Notes: a model not told the origin generated them from the letters alone. A stretch of 64,000 nt of DNA from Paraburkholderia elongata (GCF_013177735.1 NZ_WOEZ01000043.1:62001-126000); one strand, 5' to 3'. Shown: positions 46,178 through 55,115, numbered from the stretch's first letter. Numbers and translations: made by a program.

Positions 46178-47065
46178 ATGGACGTTGCCGACCTCAAGGT
46201 CTTCGAAGCCGTAGCTCGTCATGGGAGTATGAACCGGGCAGCTACCGAGCTAAATACTGTTCAGTCGAATGTGACAGCGCGAATTCGAGCTCTGGAGCGG
46301 GAGGTCGGAGTCGTTCTCTTTCAGCGGCATGTGCGCGGCGTGAGCATGACTCCTGCGGGGCAGCGCCTGCTCCCGTATGCCGCGCGTATCGCGAAGCTAA
46401 TTACGGATGCCAAGATAGCTGCGCTGGATGACGGCGCGCCGGGCGGCACTCTCACGCTCGGAACGCTCGAGACGACGGCGGCGCTTAGGCTCTCTCCAAT
46501 ATTAAGTAATTTCGCTCGAATGTATCCGCAGGTTCGACTTTCGCTGACGACCGGCACGAGTTGCAGTCTCACTGCCGATGTTGCGGAATGTCGGCTCGAT
46601 GGGGCATTTATAGCAGGTCCGCTGGACCATCCGGACCTTCATACTGAAACAGTCTTTCATGAGGAGTTGGTTCTAGTTACGCCGCGTACCATGCGCTCGC
46701 TCGAGCTGATCAAATCGGTGCAGGACCTCAAAACAATTGTCTTCCGTTTGGGTTGCTCGTACCGTCAGCGGCTCGACGCATTGCTTGCTGAAATGGGGGT
46801 GCTCACGGCCGCACCCCTGGAATTTGGCTCAATGGATGCGATCATAGCGTGCGTTGCTGCTGGTATCGGTATCACGCTATTGCCGCGAGGTGTGGTCTCG
46901 GCGGCAGCGGAACAGGATCTCGTCAATATCCACACGATATCGCCAGAAAAGGCGCACGTCGAAACGCTGTTTATCCGACGGCATGATGCTTATGTCTCGA
47001 GTGCCATGCTGGCTTTCGTTGACGTGGCGCGGTCTCAGCTCGGGCCGATGATGGCCGCCGCATAG
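46178..47065 (+). CDS. LysR family transcriptional regulator (paralogue B)
   Basis: A 295-residue LysR protein, nearly colinear with the one at 30268: identical opening MDVADLK, helix RHGSMNRAATELNTVQSNVT, LFQRHVRGVSMTPAGQR, GPLDHPDLHTET. The copies differ by scattered substitutions and one extra residue near position 210. It follows the CaaD-like/symporter cluster and may be its regulator; the paralogue at 30268 stands next to an MFS carrier. ATG 46178, preceded by AGAGG, gives the same N-terminus as the paralogue; the frame extends to 45857 without similarity. Confidence 0.92.
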   Translation: MDVADLKVFEAVARHGSMNRAATELNTVQSNVTARIRALEREVGVVLFQRHVRGVSMTPAGQRLLPYAARIAKLITDAKIAALDDGAPGGTLTLGTLETTAALRLSPILSNFARMYPQVRLSLTTGTSCSLTADVAECRLDGAFIAGPLDHPDLHTETVFHEELVLVTPRTMRSLELIKSVQDLKTIVFRLGCSYRQRLDALLAEMGVLTAAPLEFGSMDAIIACVAAGIGITLLPRGVVSAAAEQDLVNIHTISPEKAHVETLFIRRHDAYVSSAMLAFVDVARSQLGPMMAAA

Positions 47066-47449
47066 GCGGTGTACAAGAGCAACGCTACGTCGGGCCGTAG
47101 TGGTTCGCGATTCAAACCGTTTGATGGAAGGCATGACGTATTGATTTCTACCGAATTCCTACCTACGGTTTTCATCTGAATTTGACCTACCCCCGGACAG
47201 CGTAGTGCATCTATTCCGATGTGAATAGTGCTTCGCCGTCTGTCGTCTTTGACGCTCTCTTTCCTGTTGCTCTTTCTTTGGCAGCTAACTCACTGTTAGC
47301 AGCGAAGGTGCTTTTTCGTCGGATCGCCGTTGGCGTGCTGCTTCCCGCCTGGAGCGGCCAGAAGTCACGGCAAATCCATTGCTAGTCGAGGGGCTGCGGC
47401 GCCGGCTGGACCCAGTCGCGCGGCGCCGCACTACGTGACGCTAGCTAAC
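47066..47449. other. Intergenic region with a possible IS21-type end
   Basis: 384 bases. At 47157-47206 the sequence has two spaced copies of an AATT..CTACC motif with CATCTGAA between, resembling the terminal repeats of IS21 elements (TTTTCATCTGAA and ACCTACC types). No transposase gene accompanies it. No protein gene is recognised here. Confidence 0.35.
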
Positions 47450-48331
47450 TCACGAACGGCGATGCAGGAAGTCGACGACCAGGTCTGTCGTCGCCTGTGG
47501 CTGCTCTTCCGTGATCCAGTGCCCGCAATCCGGGATGATCACATCTTCGACGTTATCGGCGACACACCGCATCACCGCGCCGATCATAGGGCCGAATGTA
47601 GATTCGCCACCCAAGGCCAAGACCGGCATCTGAAGCTTGCCCTGCGCAAGGAACGTCCTGTTGTCGACCGCATCCTGGCTGAACGCCAGGAACTGGGCAA
47701 AGCCCGCTCGCATTGCGCCGGGTTGCGCATAGAGCGCCGCATAATGCTGGCGATTCGCTTCATCAAACCGCTTCCGGTCCCGGGAAAGTTCGTTCCAGAA
47801 GCGGTCGAGATAGATGCGCTCGCGGCCGGCGACTAGGCGCTCCATGTCCTGACCACCGAAGCCAAAGTGCCACATGGCCGGATCCTGTGTGATCTGATCC
47901 CAGGGGCCGACGCCGGGTAGCGGCGCATCGATCGCCACCCATCGGCTCACTCGCTCGGGGTGGGTGGCGGCAACTGCGAAGCCGACCATGATGCCGATGT
48001 CGTGCGTCACCAATTCGGCCGCACGCACACCCAGGGCGTCCAGGACGCCCACCACGTCCACCGCCTGATTCTTCTTGTCGTAGCCGCCATCAGGCTTCGA
48101 CGAGAGGCCCAACCCACGCAGGTCGGGCGCGACAACCATGTGGTCTTCGATGAGTGCGCTCGCCAGATGACCCCACATGTCGCCCGTTGTGCCGAAGCCG
48201 TGCAGCATGACGACCGCTGGACCATGACCGCCGACCCGCACATGGATGGATGTACCGTTGGTTTCGATCGTCCGCGTCTGCATCACAGCCGGGAAGGGAT
48301 AAACCCCATCTACATGGACATGCTCGCTCAT
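47450..48331 (-). CDS. Alpha/beta hydrolase (epoxide hydrolase/haloacetate dehalogenase-like)
   Basis: A 293-residue alpha/beta hydrolase. The oxyanion motif HGFG is near residue 44. The nucleophile elbow reads VTHDIGIMVG, with Asp in the nucleophile position as in haloalkane/haloacetate dehalogenases and epoxide hydrolases rather than Ser. The catalytic His is in CGHWITEEQP near residue 273. The paired Arg residues that mark fluoroacetate dehalogenases are not seen. Halide or epoxide chemistry is plausible but unproven. It is transcribed toward the LysR gene. It is interesting that it sits just after the CaaD-like cluster. Confidence 0.87.
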   Translation of the reverse strand: MSEHVHVDGVYPFPAVMQTRTIETNGTSIHVRVGGHGPAVVMLHGFGTTGDMWGHLASALIEDHMVVAPDLRGLGLSSKPDGGYDKKNQAVDVVGVLDALGVRAAELVTHDIGIMVGFAVAATHPERVSRWVAIDAPLPGVGPWDQITQDPAMWHFGFGGQDMERLVAGRERIYLDRFWNELSRDRKRFDEANRQHYAALYAQPGAMRAGFAQFLAFSQDAVDNRTFLAQGKLQMPVLALGGESTFGPMIGAVMRCVADNVEDVIIPDCGHWITEEQPQATTDLVVDFLHRRS

Positions 48332-49118
48332 CTGTATACTCCAGGTTTGCTTCTAGTTGGGGAGGTGGCGGCTCGCTACGCGGCAGCGAACCACCAGGTT
48401 AGTCATCCTAACAACGTAAAAATGCAGTTTGACGTCGGCGATTGAGTCACGGCTAGTTTTGTCGCTTTAGTAGTATTGCTGTTTGCGAGCGATAATAACT
48501 GCCTTATGAATTAGGCAACGGGACACCGTCAACCTCTCCTGGACAAACAGCGACGGCAACTCGAATGACGGCACATCGATGAGGATCCGCCGGGGCGCGA
48601 CCATCAGACCCAGTTCGACTCTGATCCAGTTTTACTCCATGGGAACACATATCAATCGCCCGACGAACCTGCGCACAAGTGCAGCTACCACATCAGGATT
48701 CTCATTCAATGCAAAATGGCCTGCATTGAGAACATGAGTCTCAGATTTCGACAAATCCCGCTAACAGGCTGCAACCTCAGCGACCGTTGAACAACGGATC
48801 GTACTTCCCCTAAAAACGAGCGTGGATCGGTCATGCTCTCCTGGCGATGTCTGCCAGAAAAGGGACCCACGGTACCCTGCCGGCGATGTTGATTAGGGTA
48901 CCGCTGCGCGATTAACACTTGAACGTATGCTCGACAACGGTTTGAGTTGGGTTAGGGTCGCCAACGAATCTGTCCGCGGTCTAGTAACAATATTTGCAAA
49001 GTTCTTGCGGTTATCCTATCCGGGTGACGTGACGACAACAAGTGAACAGGTTAGTTATTCTTTTTCCATCTGCGCAACAATGTTGGTAAGCGTCCGGCGA
49101 AGGCGCGGTATTGCCTGT
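48332..49118. other. Debris-rich intergenic region
   Basis: No intact gene. It contains the tail of an alpha/beta hydrolase (48632-48766, minus strand); the rest has no recognised coding sequence. Confidence 0.45.
48632..48766 (-). pseudogene. Remnant of an alpha/beta hydrolase C-terminus
   Basis: The minus strand reads SETHVLNAGHFALNENPDVV followed by AALVRRFVG and a stop at 48632-48634. This is the typical catalytic-His tail of alpha/beta hydrolases. Upstream the frame meets a stop after a few codons, so only the tail is left. It differs from the intact hydrolase at 47450-48331. Confidence 0.6.
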
Positions 49119-49440
49119 TCAGGCGGGGAGCGGCCGCCAGTGATGCGGCAGTAATTGGGCGATGTGGTCGGCCCGATGAGTTGGCAATCGGGTAAGGACG
49201 TCTTTCGGGTAGACGTACGGGTCGTGACCGTTGAGCTGCGCGCTACGAATCAGGCTCATGATCGCGGCGGCGCGTTGTCCCGCAAATACAGGGCTCCGGC
49301 ATCGATCGTCGGTTGTTCACTCGATACACTTCCAGCGAACCTTCGATAACTGCAAACTGACGATAAGAGCGTTCCAGGGCCTAGGGACGAATCTGCTTTT
49401 CCAGCCAATTGTTATCGATGGGTAGGTGCCCATCGACCAG
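49119..49440 (-). mobile_element. Remnant of an IS66-family transposase (TnpC C-terminus)
   Basis: The minus strand carries LVDGHLPIDNNWLEKQIRP, the conserved IS66 transposase motif, interrupted by a stop, then after a frame change AAAIMSLIRSAQLNGHDPY and continuing to the stop at 49119-49121, ending LLPHHWRPLPA. That is the normal end of TnpC. Stops and a frameshift show that it is inactive. Confidence 0.78.
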
Positions 49441-49560
49441 ACAAATTTAGATGGACACGATCCTCGCCTGCGTACCCGACGCCGTCAAGATGCCTTCCCC
49501 GGGCGCTTACTTTCTGACCAACGCCGGTGCCTATTCGTTTCAGTAGCCTTTAGTCAGGCG

Positions 49561-50657
49561 GTTTCAAGAGTGAAGCGCAACAGGGGGTTAATGAACGGAA
49601 GCTGATGTTATCGAAGCGGTTGCGAGCATACGTTCGAACACCTCGAATGGCGAATGAAATGCATGGGTAGCACGCGGTCGGCTGTTGAGGCTGTCGGCAA
49701 TGGCATCGAGTTCGTCCTGGCTGTAGATCGAGAGGTCGGTGCCTTTGGGCAAGTACTGACGCAGCAGCCCGTTGGTGTTCTCGCAGGTGCCGCGTTGCCA
49801 CGGGCTGTGCGGATCGCAGAAGTACACGCGCACGCCGGTGGCGGCGCTGAGCTCCTGATGCCGGGTCATTTCCTTACCCTGGTCGTAGGTGAAGCTCTGG
49901 CGCAGTGGGGCGGCGATCGAATTCAGTTTGGCAGTGAAGCCCGCCAGTGCCGAGGCGGCGGTGGCGTCTTCCATCTTCGCCAGCAGCACCAGGCGACTGC
50001 TGCGCTCAACCAGCACGCCGACGGAAGACTGGTTGCCGGCGCCCTTGATAAAGTCGCCTTCCCAATGGCCTGGCATCACCCGGTCGTCGACCTCAGGCGG
50101 GCGCACATGGATGCTCACCATGTCGGGGATCTGGCCGCGCCGGTCAGTGCCCCGCTTGCGTGACATACGCGTGCTGTGGCCGTGGCGCAGACAGGCGATC
50201 AGTTGGCGGCGCAGCTCACCGCGTGGCTGCGCATAGATGGCGGTGTAGATGGTCTCGTGCGAGACGTGCTGGGTCGGATCGTTGGGCCACATGCGCTTGA
50301 GGGTACCTGAGATCTGCTGGGGCGACCACTTCCATTCCAGCAGGGTGAGTACGACGCGCCACGACACGCTTTGAGGGTGCAGCTTGGGACATGGGCGCGC
50401 AGCCTCGCGTCGGCTCGTGCTGAGCGCCTGCGCTGGCGCAGACGCATAGCCCACGGCAGAACACGTGTTTCTGGTCAGCTCGCGGCTCACAGTTGATGCC
50501 GGGCGCCCGAGTGTTCGGGCCATGGCCCGAACACTCGAACCCTGCTGCTTCATGCTTGCAATGGTCATGCGCTCTTCAGGCTGAAGCTGTTGATACGTTC
50601 TTCTTTTTTGCATGTGCGCACCTTACACGAGGAAGGTGTTGCACTTCAAATTTGATC
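49561..50657 (-). mobile_element. IS30-family insertion sequence
   Basis: About 1.1 kb with one transposase gene flanked by imperfect terminal inverted repeats: GTTTCAAGAGTGAAGCGCAA... at 49561-49582 and the reverse-complement-like TGTTGCACTTCAAATTTGATC at 50637-50657, best matched over GAAG(T/C)GCAACA. The element probably inserted into debris next to the integrase. GCG borders both ends, which may be a 3-bp target duplication, but this is not certain. Confidence 0.8.
49588..50613 (-). CDS. IS30 family transposase
   Basis: A 341-residue transposase, full length. The N-terminal helix-turn-helix reads LGRPASTVSRELTRN; the DDE domain shows GHWEGDFIKG (first Asp), FTYDQGKEM (second Asp) and CDPHSPWQRGTCENTNGLLR with the Glu, then a final RPRATHAFHSPFEVFERML. 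It appears intact and could be active. It is the only complete transposase of the window. Confidence 0.93.
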   Translation of the reverse strand: MQKRRTYQQLQPEERMTIASMKQQGSSVRAMARTLGRPASTVSRELTRNTCSAVGYASAPAQALSTSRREAARPCPKLHPQSVSWRVVLTLLEWKWSPQQISGTLKRMWPNDPTQHVSHETIYTAIYAQPRGELRRQLIACLRHGHSTRMSRKRGTDRRGQIPDMVSIHVRPPEVDDRVMPGHWEGDFIKGAGNQSSVGVLVERSSRLVLLAKMEDATAASALAGFTAKLNSIAAPLRQSFTYDQGKEMTRHQELSAATGVRVYFCDPHSPWQRGTCENTNGLLRQYLPKGTDLSIYSQDELDAIADSLNSRPRATHAFHSPFEVFERMLATASITSASVH

Positions 50658-50718
50658 GCGCCGTGCGATATTGAATTTCTATATAGTTTTATTCGCGGAC
50701 AAACAGGCCCGCATTTAT

Positions 50719-51528
50719 TTATGATTTTGTCCGCCGACGTTCGACTAGCTTGCGCAAGCCCTCGACGGTCACTGCATCTTCATCGTCCTCACATTCGCCA
50801 GCAATGGCATTGGCGACTATGGCAACAGCCGTATACGGCACACTGTCAAAATACCGAACACAAGATTCCGCCACTAGCGCGCGGTAGTTTTGACGGTTGA
50901 CATCACCCGCCCCGGGTTGCGCACTGGGCAGTTGATCGCCAGGATCAACTTTCGCAAGCATCTGAATCAAATGCGGGAGGACGATTCGAAGGTCGTCCAA
51001 AGCGACGCTGACAGGAATGACATGTTCGCGCGCGTCGTCATTGATCTGTGCGGCAAGCAGCATGCCGCCACATGCACGCTCATCATCGATCAGTTCGCGA
51101 AGCGTTTCAGCTGCAGTTCTGTACTGCTGCTGCTTTTTTCGGGCAGCCTTCACGTCGAGAGGCCGCGAGCGGCCGAACGCCCTTTGATGGGGGTCTCGGC
51201 TCAGGTCTTCCGGAAGACTTAGGAAGAACTCGACCATCTTGAGTGGCGGGCGCAGGGCGGCCCGTATGTCCGCCCAAGCCCCCGCAACACCGGGGTCAAT
51301 ACTTTGTTCCAGCATCCGAGCCTTATGCATCTGACCATCATAGAACCACAAGGAGTCCTTGATCTTTCGGAAACGGTAATATCGGGGACTCCCAAACTCG
51401 ATTTTCGTGTTTTTCTGGTACTGCTCCACGCATGTCAGATAGGAGCGATCGCGTTGCCTCGGCTGGGTCGATTCGAGCCATTCGACAATGTCATCGGGAA
51501 TTTTTGTCATATTAGTCTCGCCCATCAA
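50719..51528 (-). CDS. Hypothetical protein coupled to the integrase
   Basis: A 269-residue protein I do not recognise. It begins MMGETNMTKIPDD and has a basic middle segment (DVKAARKKQQQYRTAAETLR) likely to be helical, and a hydrophobic stretch YTAVAIVANAIAGE near residue 235. It has no signal peptide. It follows the integrase gene with no intergenic space, so it belongs to the same transcript and the same mobile unit. An ATG at 51510 is an alternative start. Confidence 0.7.
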   Translation of the reverse strand: MMGETNMTKIPDDIVEWLESTQPRQRDRSYLTCVEQYQKNTKIEFGSPRYYRFRKIKDSLWFYDGQMHKARMLEQSIDPGVAGAWADIRAALRPPLKMVEFFLSLPEDLSRDPHQRAFGRSRPLDVKAARKKQQQYRTAAETLRELIDDERACGGMLLAAQINDDAREHVIPVSVALDDLRIVLPHLIQMLAKVDPGDQLPSAQPGAGDVNRQNYRALVAESCVRYFDSVPYTAVAIVANAIAGECEDDEDAVTVEGLRKLVERRRTKS

Positions 51529-52761
51529 TTACACCGTCGCTTGTCGTTGAAGAGCGATAACAGTGGAGCCTCCATAAGGTTGTGTGATGAATTGCGCCCA
51601 GTCATCCATCATGCGCCGGCGTTTCTCCAAGACGTCGCCGCGCCAGTAAGCAGCTTCGGTGGCGTCGCCCTTCACGTGCGCCAGAGCAACCTCAGCCAAC
51701 TCGCGCGGATAGTTCGTTCGTTCGCCCGCCCAGTCACGGAATGTGCTGCGAAAGCCATGTGGTACGGCGTCGACGCCCAGGCGTCGGACCATCATCAGCA
51801 AAGTCATGTCGCTGAGAACTTTGCCTCGTGGGCTGGGGAAGACGACATCGGGCGTGCGAGGCATCGCCTGGAGCAACCTAAAAGCAGCATCCGAAAGCGG
51901 CACACGGTGTTCCTTCTTCGCCTTCATCCGCTCAGCGGGGACGCGCCACACTCTACTATCCCAATCGATCTCAGCCCAGCGGGCTCCTCTGGCCTCGCCG
52001 GAGCGTGCTGCTGTCAGAATGGCAAATTCCATGCACCGCGCGGTGTTCGATTCGATCGCGCGAAGCTGCGGCATGAAATTACCCATCTCGGAAAACGGCA
52101 GGGCGGGGTGATTCCGCACCTTTTGAACCTTGGATGGTTTCGATAACAGGTTCTCGAGATTGCCGCGCCAGGACGCTGGGTTTTCGCCAGAGCGGTAGCC
52201 CTTCACCTTGCACCAGTTGAGAATCGCCTCGATGCGGCCACGCAGGCGGGAGGCGGTTTCGTTCTTAGTCAGCCAGATCGGCTCGAGTACCTCTGTCACA
52301 TGCTCGCGCCCAATGTGGCGCACGTAGAGTCGTCCGATGAACGGATAGGCATACGTCTCTAACGTGCTGCGCCACTGATCGCCGTGCTTCGGGTTCGCCC
52401 ATTCAGACGATTTTGCTGCCATGAACTTCTGGGCGGCATCGGCGAACGTCATTTCAAGAGTTTGGCTGGCTCGCAGACGGCTATCGGCTTCGCGCCGCTC
52501 AAGTATTGGGTCAACACCAGAGCGGATCTTGTCACGCTCAGCTTGGGCCTTGGTATGGGCGTCTTTCAGAGAGACCGCGGGGTAGGGGCCGAGTCCGATC
52601 TCGCGGCGGCGATCACCAACCTTGACCCGCAAGATCCAGGACCGCGAAGTGGGGCTTACAACCTGAAGGTATAGGCCCGCGACTTTGCCGACTGGATGCA
52701 TTCCGGGATCTTTCAGTTTCGACACGGCGAGCGCGCCCAGCTCTTTCGCTACCTTCGGCAT
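51529..52761 (-). CDS. Tyrosine-type integrase (P4-like, DUF4102 N-terminus)
   Basis: A 410-residue recombinase. The N-terminal DUF4102/Arm-binding domain shows DRRREIGLGPYPAVSLKDA; the catalytic part has TAARSGEARGARW (Arg), HGFRSTFRDWAGERTNYPRE (His-x-x-Arg) and AYWRGDVLEKRR with the Tyr. Such integrases insert genomic islands, often at tRNA genes, but I see no tRNA nearby. It points into the accessory region, while core-type genes begin about 1.5 kb to its right. It is probably the integrase of the island whose other end lies outside or is not recognised. Confidence 0.93.
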   Translation of the reverse strand: MPKVAKELGALAVSKLKDPGMHPVGKVAGLYLQVVSPTSRSWILRVKVGDRRREIGLGPYPAVSLKDAHTKAQAERDKIRSGVDPILERREADSRLRASQTLEMTFADAAQKFMAAKSSEWANPKHGDQWRSTLETYAYPFIGRLYVRHIGREHVTEVLEPIWLTKNETASRLRGRIEAILNWCKVKGYRSGENPASWRGNLENLLSKPSKVQKVRNHPALPFSEMGNFMPQLRAIESNTARCMEFAILTAARSGEARGARWAEIDWDSRVWRVPAERMKAKKEHRVPLSDAAFRLLQAMPRTPDVVFPSPRGKVLSDMTLLMMVRRLGVDAVPHGFRSTFRDWAGERTNYPRELAEVALAHVKGDATEAAYWRGDVLEKRRRMMDDWAQFITQPYGGSTVIALQRQATV

Positions 52762-52913
52762 TTTTGCTGCTCCGGTAAACCCATCATCGTACCCGCCATA
52801 AATTGTGTAATTTGATGATATTGGTTGAATCGGATTAGCGCAAGAAAAACCGTGAACGTCTTGTCTGGTGCGTGTTCAATGAGACTTTGTGATCTCTATT
52901 GATACTGAAAAAT

Positions 52914-52966
52914 GGCGGACACCCTTTCCGCCAAATTTAGAAAACAGGCCCTTCGGGGCCTGTTTT
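52914..52966. terminator. Two hairpins, bidirectional terminator
   Basis: First hairpin GGCGGA (52914-52919)/TCCGCC (52927-52932). Second, stronger: AAAACAGGCCC (52941-52951) pairs over an 11-bp stem with GGGCCTGTTTT (52956-52966), loop TTCG. It separates the integrase promoter region from the toxin-antitoxin genes and may mark the island edge. Confidence 0.68.
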
Positions 52967-53033
52967 CGTTTCTACCCACGAAAAGAACCGTTCCTTTGGG
53001 CGGAGCTGATACGTGCTGCGCCCTCCGCGCATC

Positions 53034-53050
53034 TTGCGCACTATACGCAA
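53034..53050. promoter_or_regulatory. Operator candidate of the toxin-antitoxin operon
   Basis: Inverted repeat TTGCG (53034-53038) / CGCAA (53046-53050), 7-nt spacer, followed by an overlapping ACGC/GCGT pair. It lies 19 bases before the toxin start, in the usual place for autoregulation. Confidence 0.5.
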
Positions 53051-53068
53051 CTAGCGTACATTTCAAAA

Positions 53069-53413
53069 ATGCGAGCAACATTTGTCGAGCTGTCCTCATT
53101 CCAGAAATATCGTGCTGACTACCTGACGGATGACGAGTATCGACTTCTTCAAGAAGACATGCTTGCCAACCCGGAAATGGGTGATGTGATCAAAGGGGCG
53201 GGTGGTTTGAGGAAGTTGCGCTTCGCCGATAAGCGTCGGAATAAGGGGAAGCGTGGCGGTCTGCGGGTGATCTACTACTACTGGGTCGGAGGCACCCAGT
53301 TTTGGACGTTCACGCTCTACGACAAGGATGAAATGTCGGATCTGTCGAGCGCTGAGCGCAAGACATTTGCCGAAATGCTCCAAGGGGAAATAGCGCAAAG
53401 GAGTGTGAGATGA
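53069..53413 (+). CDS. RelE/HigB-like toxin of a type II toxin-antitoxin pair
   Basis: A 114-residue protein with the RelE-type motif order: LTDDEYRLLQEDMLANPEMGDVI, then GAGGLRKLRFADKRRNKGKRGGLRVIYYYW and a final LYDKDEMSDLSSAERK. These are the conserved basic and tyrosine positions of RelE-superfamily mRNA interferases. The toxin gene comes first, as in higBA. Its stop overlaps the antitoxin start (ATGA), implying translational coupling. Start ATG 53069; the open frame extends upstream without similarity. Confidence 0.88.
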   Translation: MRATFVELSSFQKYRADYLTDDEYRLLQEDMLANPEMGDVIKGAGGLRKLRFADKRRNKGKRGGLRVIYYYWVGGTQFWTFTLYDKDEMSDLSSAERKTFAEMLQGEIAQRSVR

Positions 53414-53721
53414 AAAGGAATCTGTTTGCCGAGTTGAAGGAAGGCATGGCTGAGCTTGCTGCTGAACGCGAAGGCAAGGTAACTCTGCGCAAAGTCGATG
53501 TCGAAATACCTGACGTCGTACAGGTCTCCGCTGAAGAGATAAAGACGGTGCGGGAGGCCGTGCACGCATCGCAAGCGGTGATGGCGCGCCGGCTTCGAGT
53601 CAATCAACGTACCTACCAGAACTGGGAACAAGGGAAGGCAAAACCTAACGCTCAGGCTGCTGTCTTGATCAAACTGGTTGAGAAATATCCAGATACGTTG
53701 ACAATGCTCGAAACACTTTGA
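53410..53721 (+). CDS. HigA/MqsA-type antitoxin with helix-turn-helix
   Basis: A 103-residue protein. The C-terminal half is a Cro/C1-like helix-turn-helix (VREAVHASQAVMARRLRVNQRTYQNWEQGKAKP). The N-terminal part is acidic and probably wraps the toxin. It follows the toxin with a 4-base overlap and is followed by a strong terminator, so the pair is a closed operon. Confidence 0.87.
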   Translation: MKRNLFAELKEGMAELAAEREGKVTLRKVDVEIPDVVQVSAEEIKTVREAVHASQAVMARRLRVNQRTYQNWEQGKAKPNAQAAVLIKLVEKYPDTLTMLETL

Positions 53722-53722
53722 G

Positions 53723-53747
53723 AAGCCGCCTTCGGGCGGTTTTTTTA
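53723..53747 (+). terminator. Terminator of the toxin-antitoxin operon
   Basis: CCGCC (53726-53730), loop TTCG, GGCGG (53735-53739), flanking A-T pairs, followed by a run of T (53740-53746). A classical rho-independent terminator. Confidence 0.85.
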
Positions 53748-54314
53748 TAGTCGGTGAACCTGACGAGTCCGGGCGTCTTCATCTGCTCTCCAGTGTTGTC
53801 GAACCCGCGGGTGACTTCGGACTTCATATTACGTCACCTGGCGCACCGCTGAGGGCATGTGCGCCTTCCGTACCCAGGCGTGATCGGTCAGTTTGACGAA
53901 TGCGCCGGCCATGACCGCAACGGCTGACTACCAGGTCAATCTGGCGTAGCGGATACCTGAATTTATGTCATTTACATAATCGGCGTGTATTTTCTCGTTC
54001 GCTTGGACGAATTCACTTGCAGTAGATGCACGCATTGAAAGCAATTAGAAAATAAGTTGATGATTATTTGTCAGGAAAATTTCTGCCTGAATTCGACGCA
54101 CGCCGCCACTGACCATTAGCCCGGTTCGAGTTCGTGATCCGCTGAATGATGGTGAAAAATAAGTGGCACTTCCCGAGTCGCCTGAGTGCCTGTAAAGTCA
54201 TACGGCGTTTTCGCGTCAGGCCCAAAAATACAGACGCCGAACGCACAGCCACAACGATGTCCCGAGCAGTTTGCAAAAGTAGTTTTGTAAAACAGGCTTC
54301 AAAAGGGGATTCAC
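53748..54314. other. Intergenic region at the island/core boundary
   Basis: About 570 bases. A short frame near 53900-53950 ending ADYQVNLA looks like the tail of a lost gene but is not recognised. The last 150 bases are AT-richer and likely hold the promoter of 54315. Confidence 0.4.
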
Positions 54315-55073
54315 ATGTCAGTCGGCAATTCGGTCGTTGACACGACCAAAAGCACCACCAAATACAAAGTCATCAAGTGGTCGATCATCGGGCTGTGCAT
54401 CGCCATCGGTGCGCCACTCGCCATCCTGCTGGTCAAAGGCCTCGTCGGCCTGATCCTCGCGGCGGTGATCGGGCTCGCGGCGATCAACTTCGGTCCCGTT
54501 CTCGCCATGAAGTTTGCGAACCAGAAGGTCAAGATGTTCGTGAACGAAGCGAAGTCGAACCCGATCGAGACGCTCTACAACGAACTGGCCGAAAAGCAGG
54601 AAGGCGCCGAGCGGTTCAAGAAGAGCATCACCGACTTCCGCACCGAAGTAAAAAACTTCGAAGACAAAACCGCGCAGTTCAAAAAGCAGTATCCCGAAGA
54701 CGCGGATCGTTTCGAGACCCAACTCGCGACGATGAAAAAACTGCTCGCGTTTCGCGAGGGGCGCTATAAGCAGGTGCAGGACGAACTCAAACGATTCTCC
54801 GACGCGATCGATCGGGCCAAAGCACTGTGGGATATGTCGCAATCCGCGCAACGCATGAACAAGATCGCCGGCATGCAAACCAGCGACACTTTCGCGCAGA
54901 TCAAAACGGACGCGGCGCTCGACTCCGTGATGAACTCGGTCAACAAAGCATTTTCCGAAATGGAAACGTCACTGATGGAAAGCGCGGAAGTGCAGCAAGC
55001 CAAGGCCGCTAACGAGATGGGCGTTATCAATCCGCCCGCTCAGCAACTCGGCTCGCCCACGGCGCCCAAATAA
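54315..55073 (+). CDS. Membrane-anchored coiled-coil protein, function unknown
   Basis: A 252-residue protein. Residues of about 20-65 hold two hydrophobic stretches (KWSIIGLCIAIGAPLAILLV; GLVGLILAAVIGLAAINFG); the rest is charged and helical, predicted to be coiled coil (SITDFRTEVKNFEDKTAQFK and on). The tail is Pro-rich. A GGGG site precedes the ATG. It is followed by a solute-binding/LysM protein after 42 bases, suggesting an operon. The layout resembles PspA-type or cell-envelope stress proteins, but no family can be named. Confidence 0.8.
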   Translation: MSVGNSVVDTTKSTTKYKVIKWSIIGLCIAIGAPLAILLVKGLVGLILAAVIGLAAINFGPVLAMKFANQKVKMFVNEAKSNPIETLYNELAEKQEGAERFKKSITDFRTEVKNFEDKTAQFKKQYPEDADRFETQLATMKKLLAFREGRYKQVQDELKRFSDAIDRAKALWDMSQSAQRMNKIAGMQTSDTFAQIKTDAALDSVMNSVNKAFSEMETSLMESAEVQQAKAANEMGVINPPAQQLGSPTAPK

Positions 55074-55115
55074 TCAGGCGCGCGCCGCTCGACCACTCAA
55101 CTCGATCAAAAAATA

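Noticed and set aside
52762..53068. A tRNA or tmRNA attachment site next to the integrase
   Set aside because: No cloverleaf or tmRNA 3' end could be built; only hairpins and a terminator were seen.
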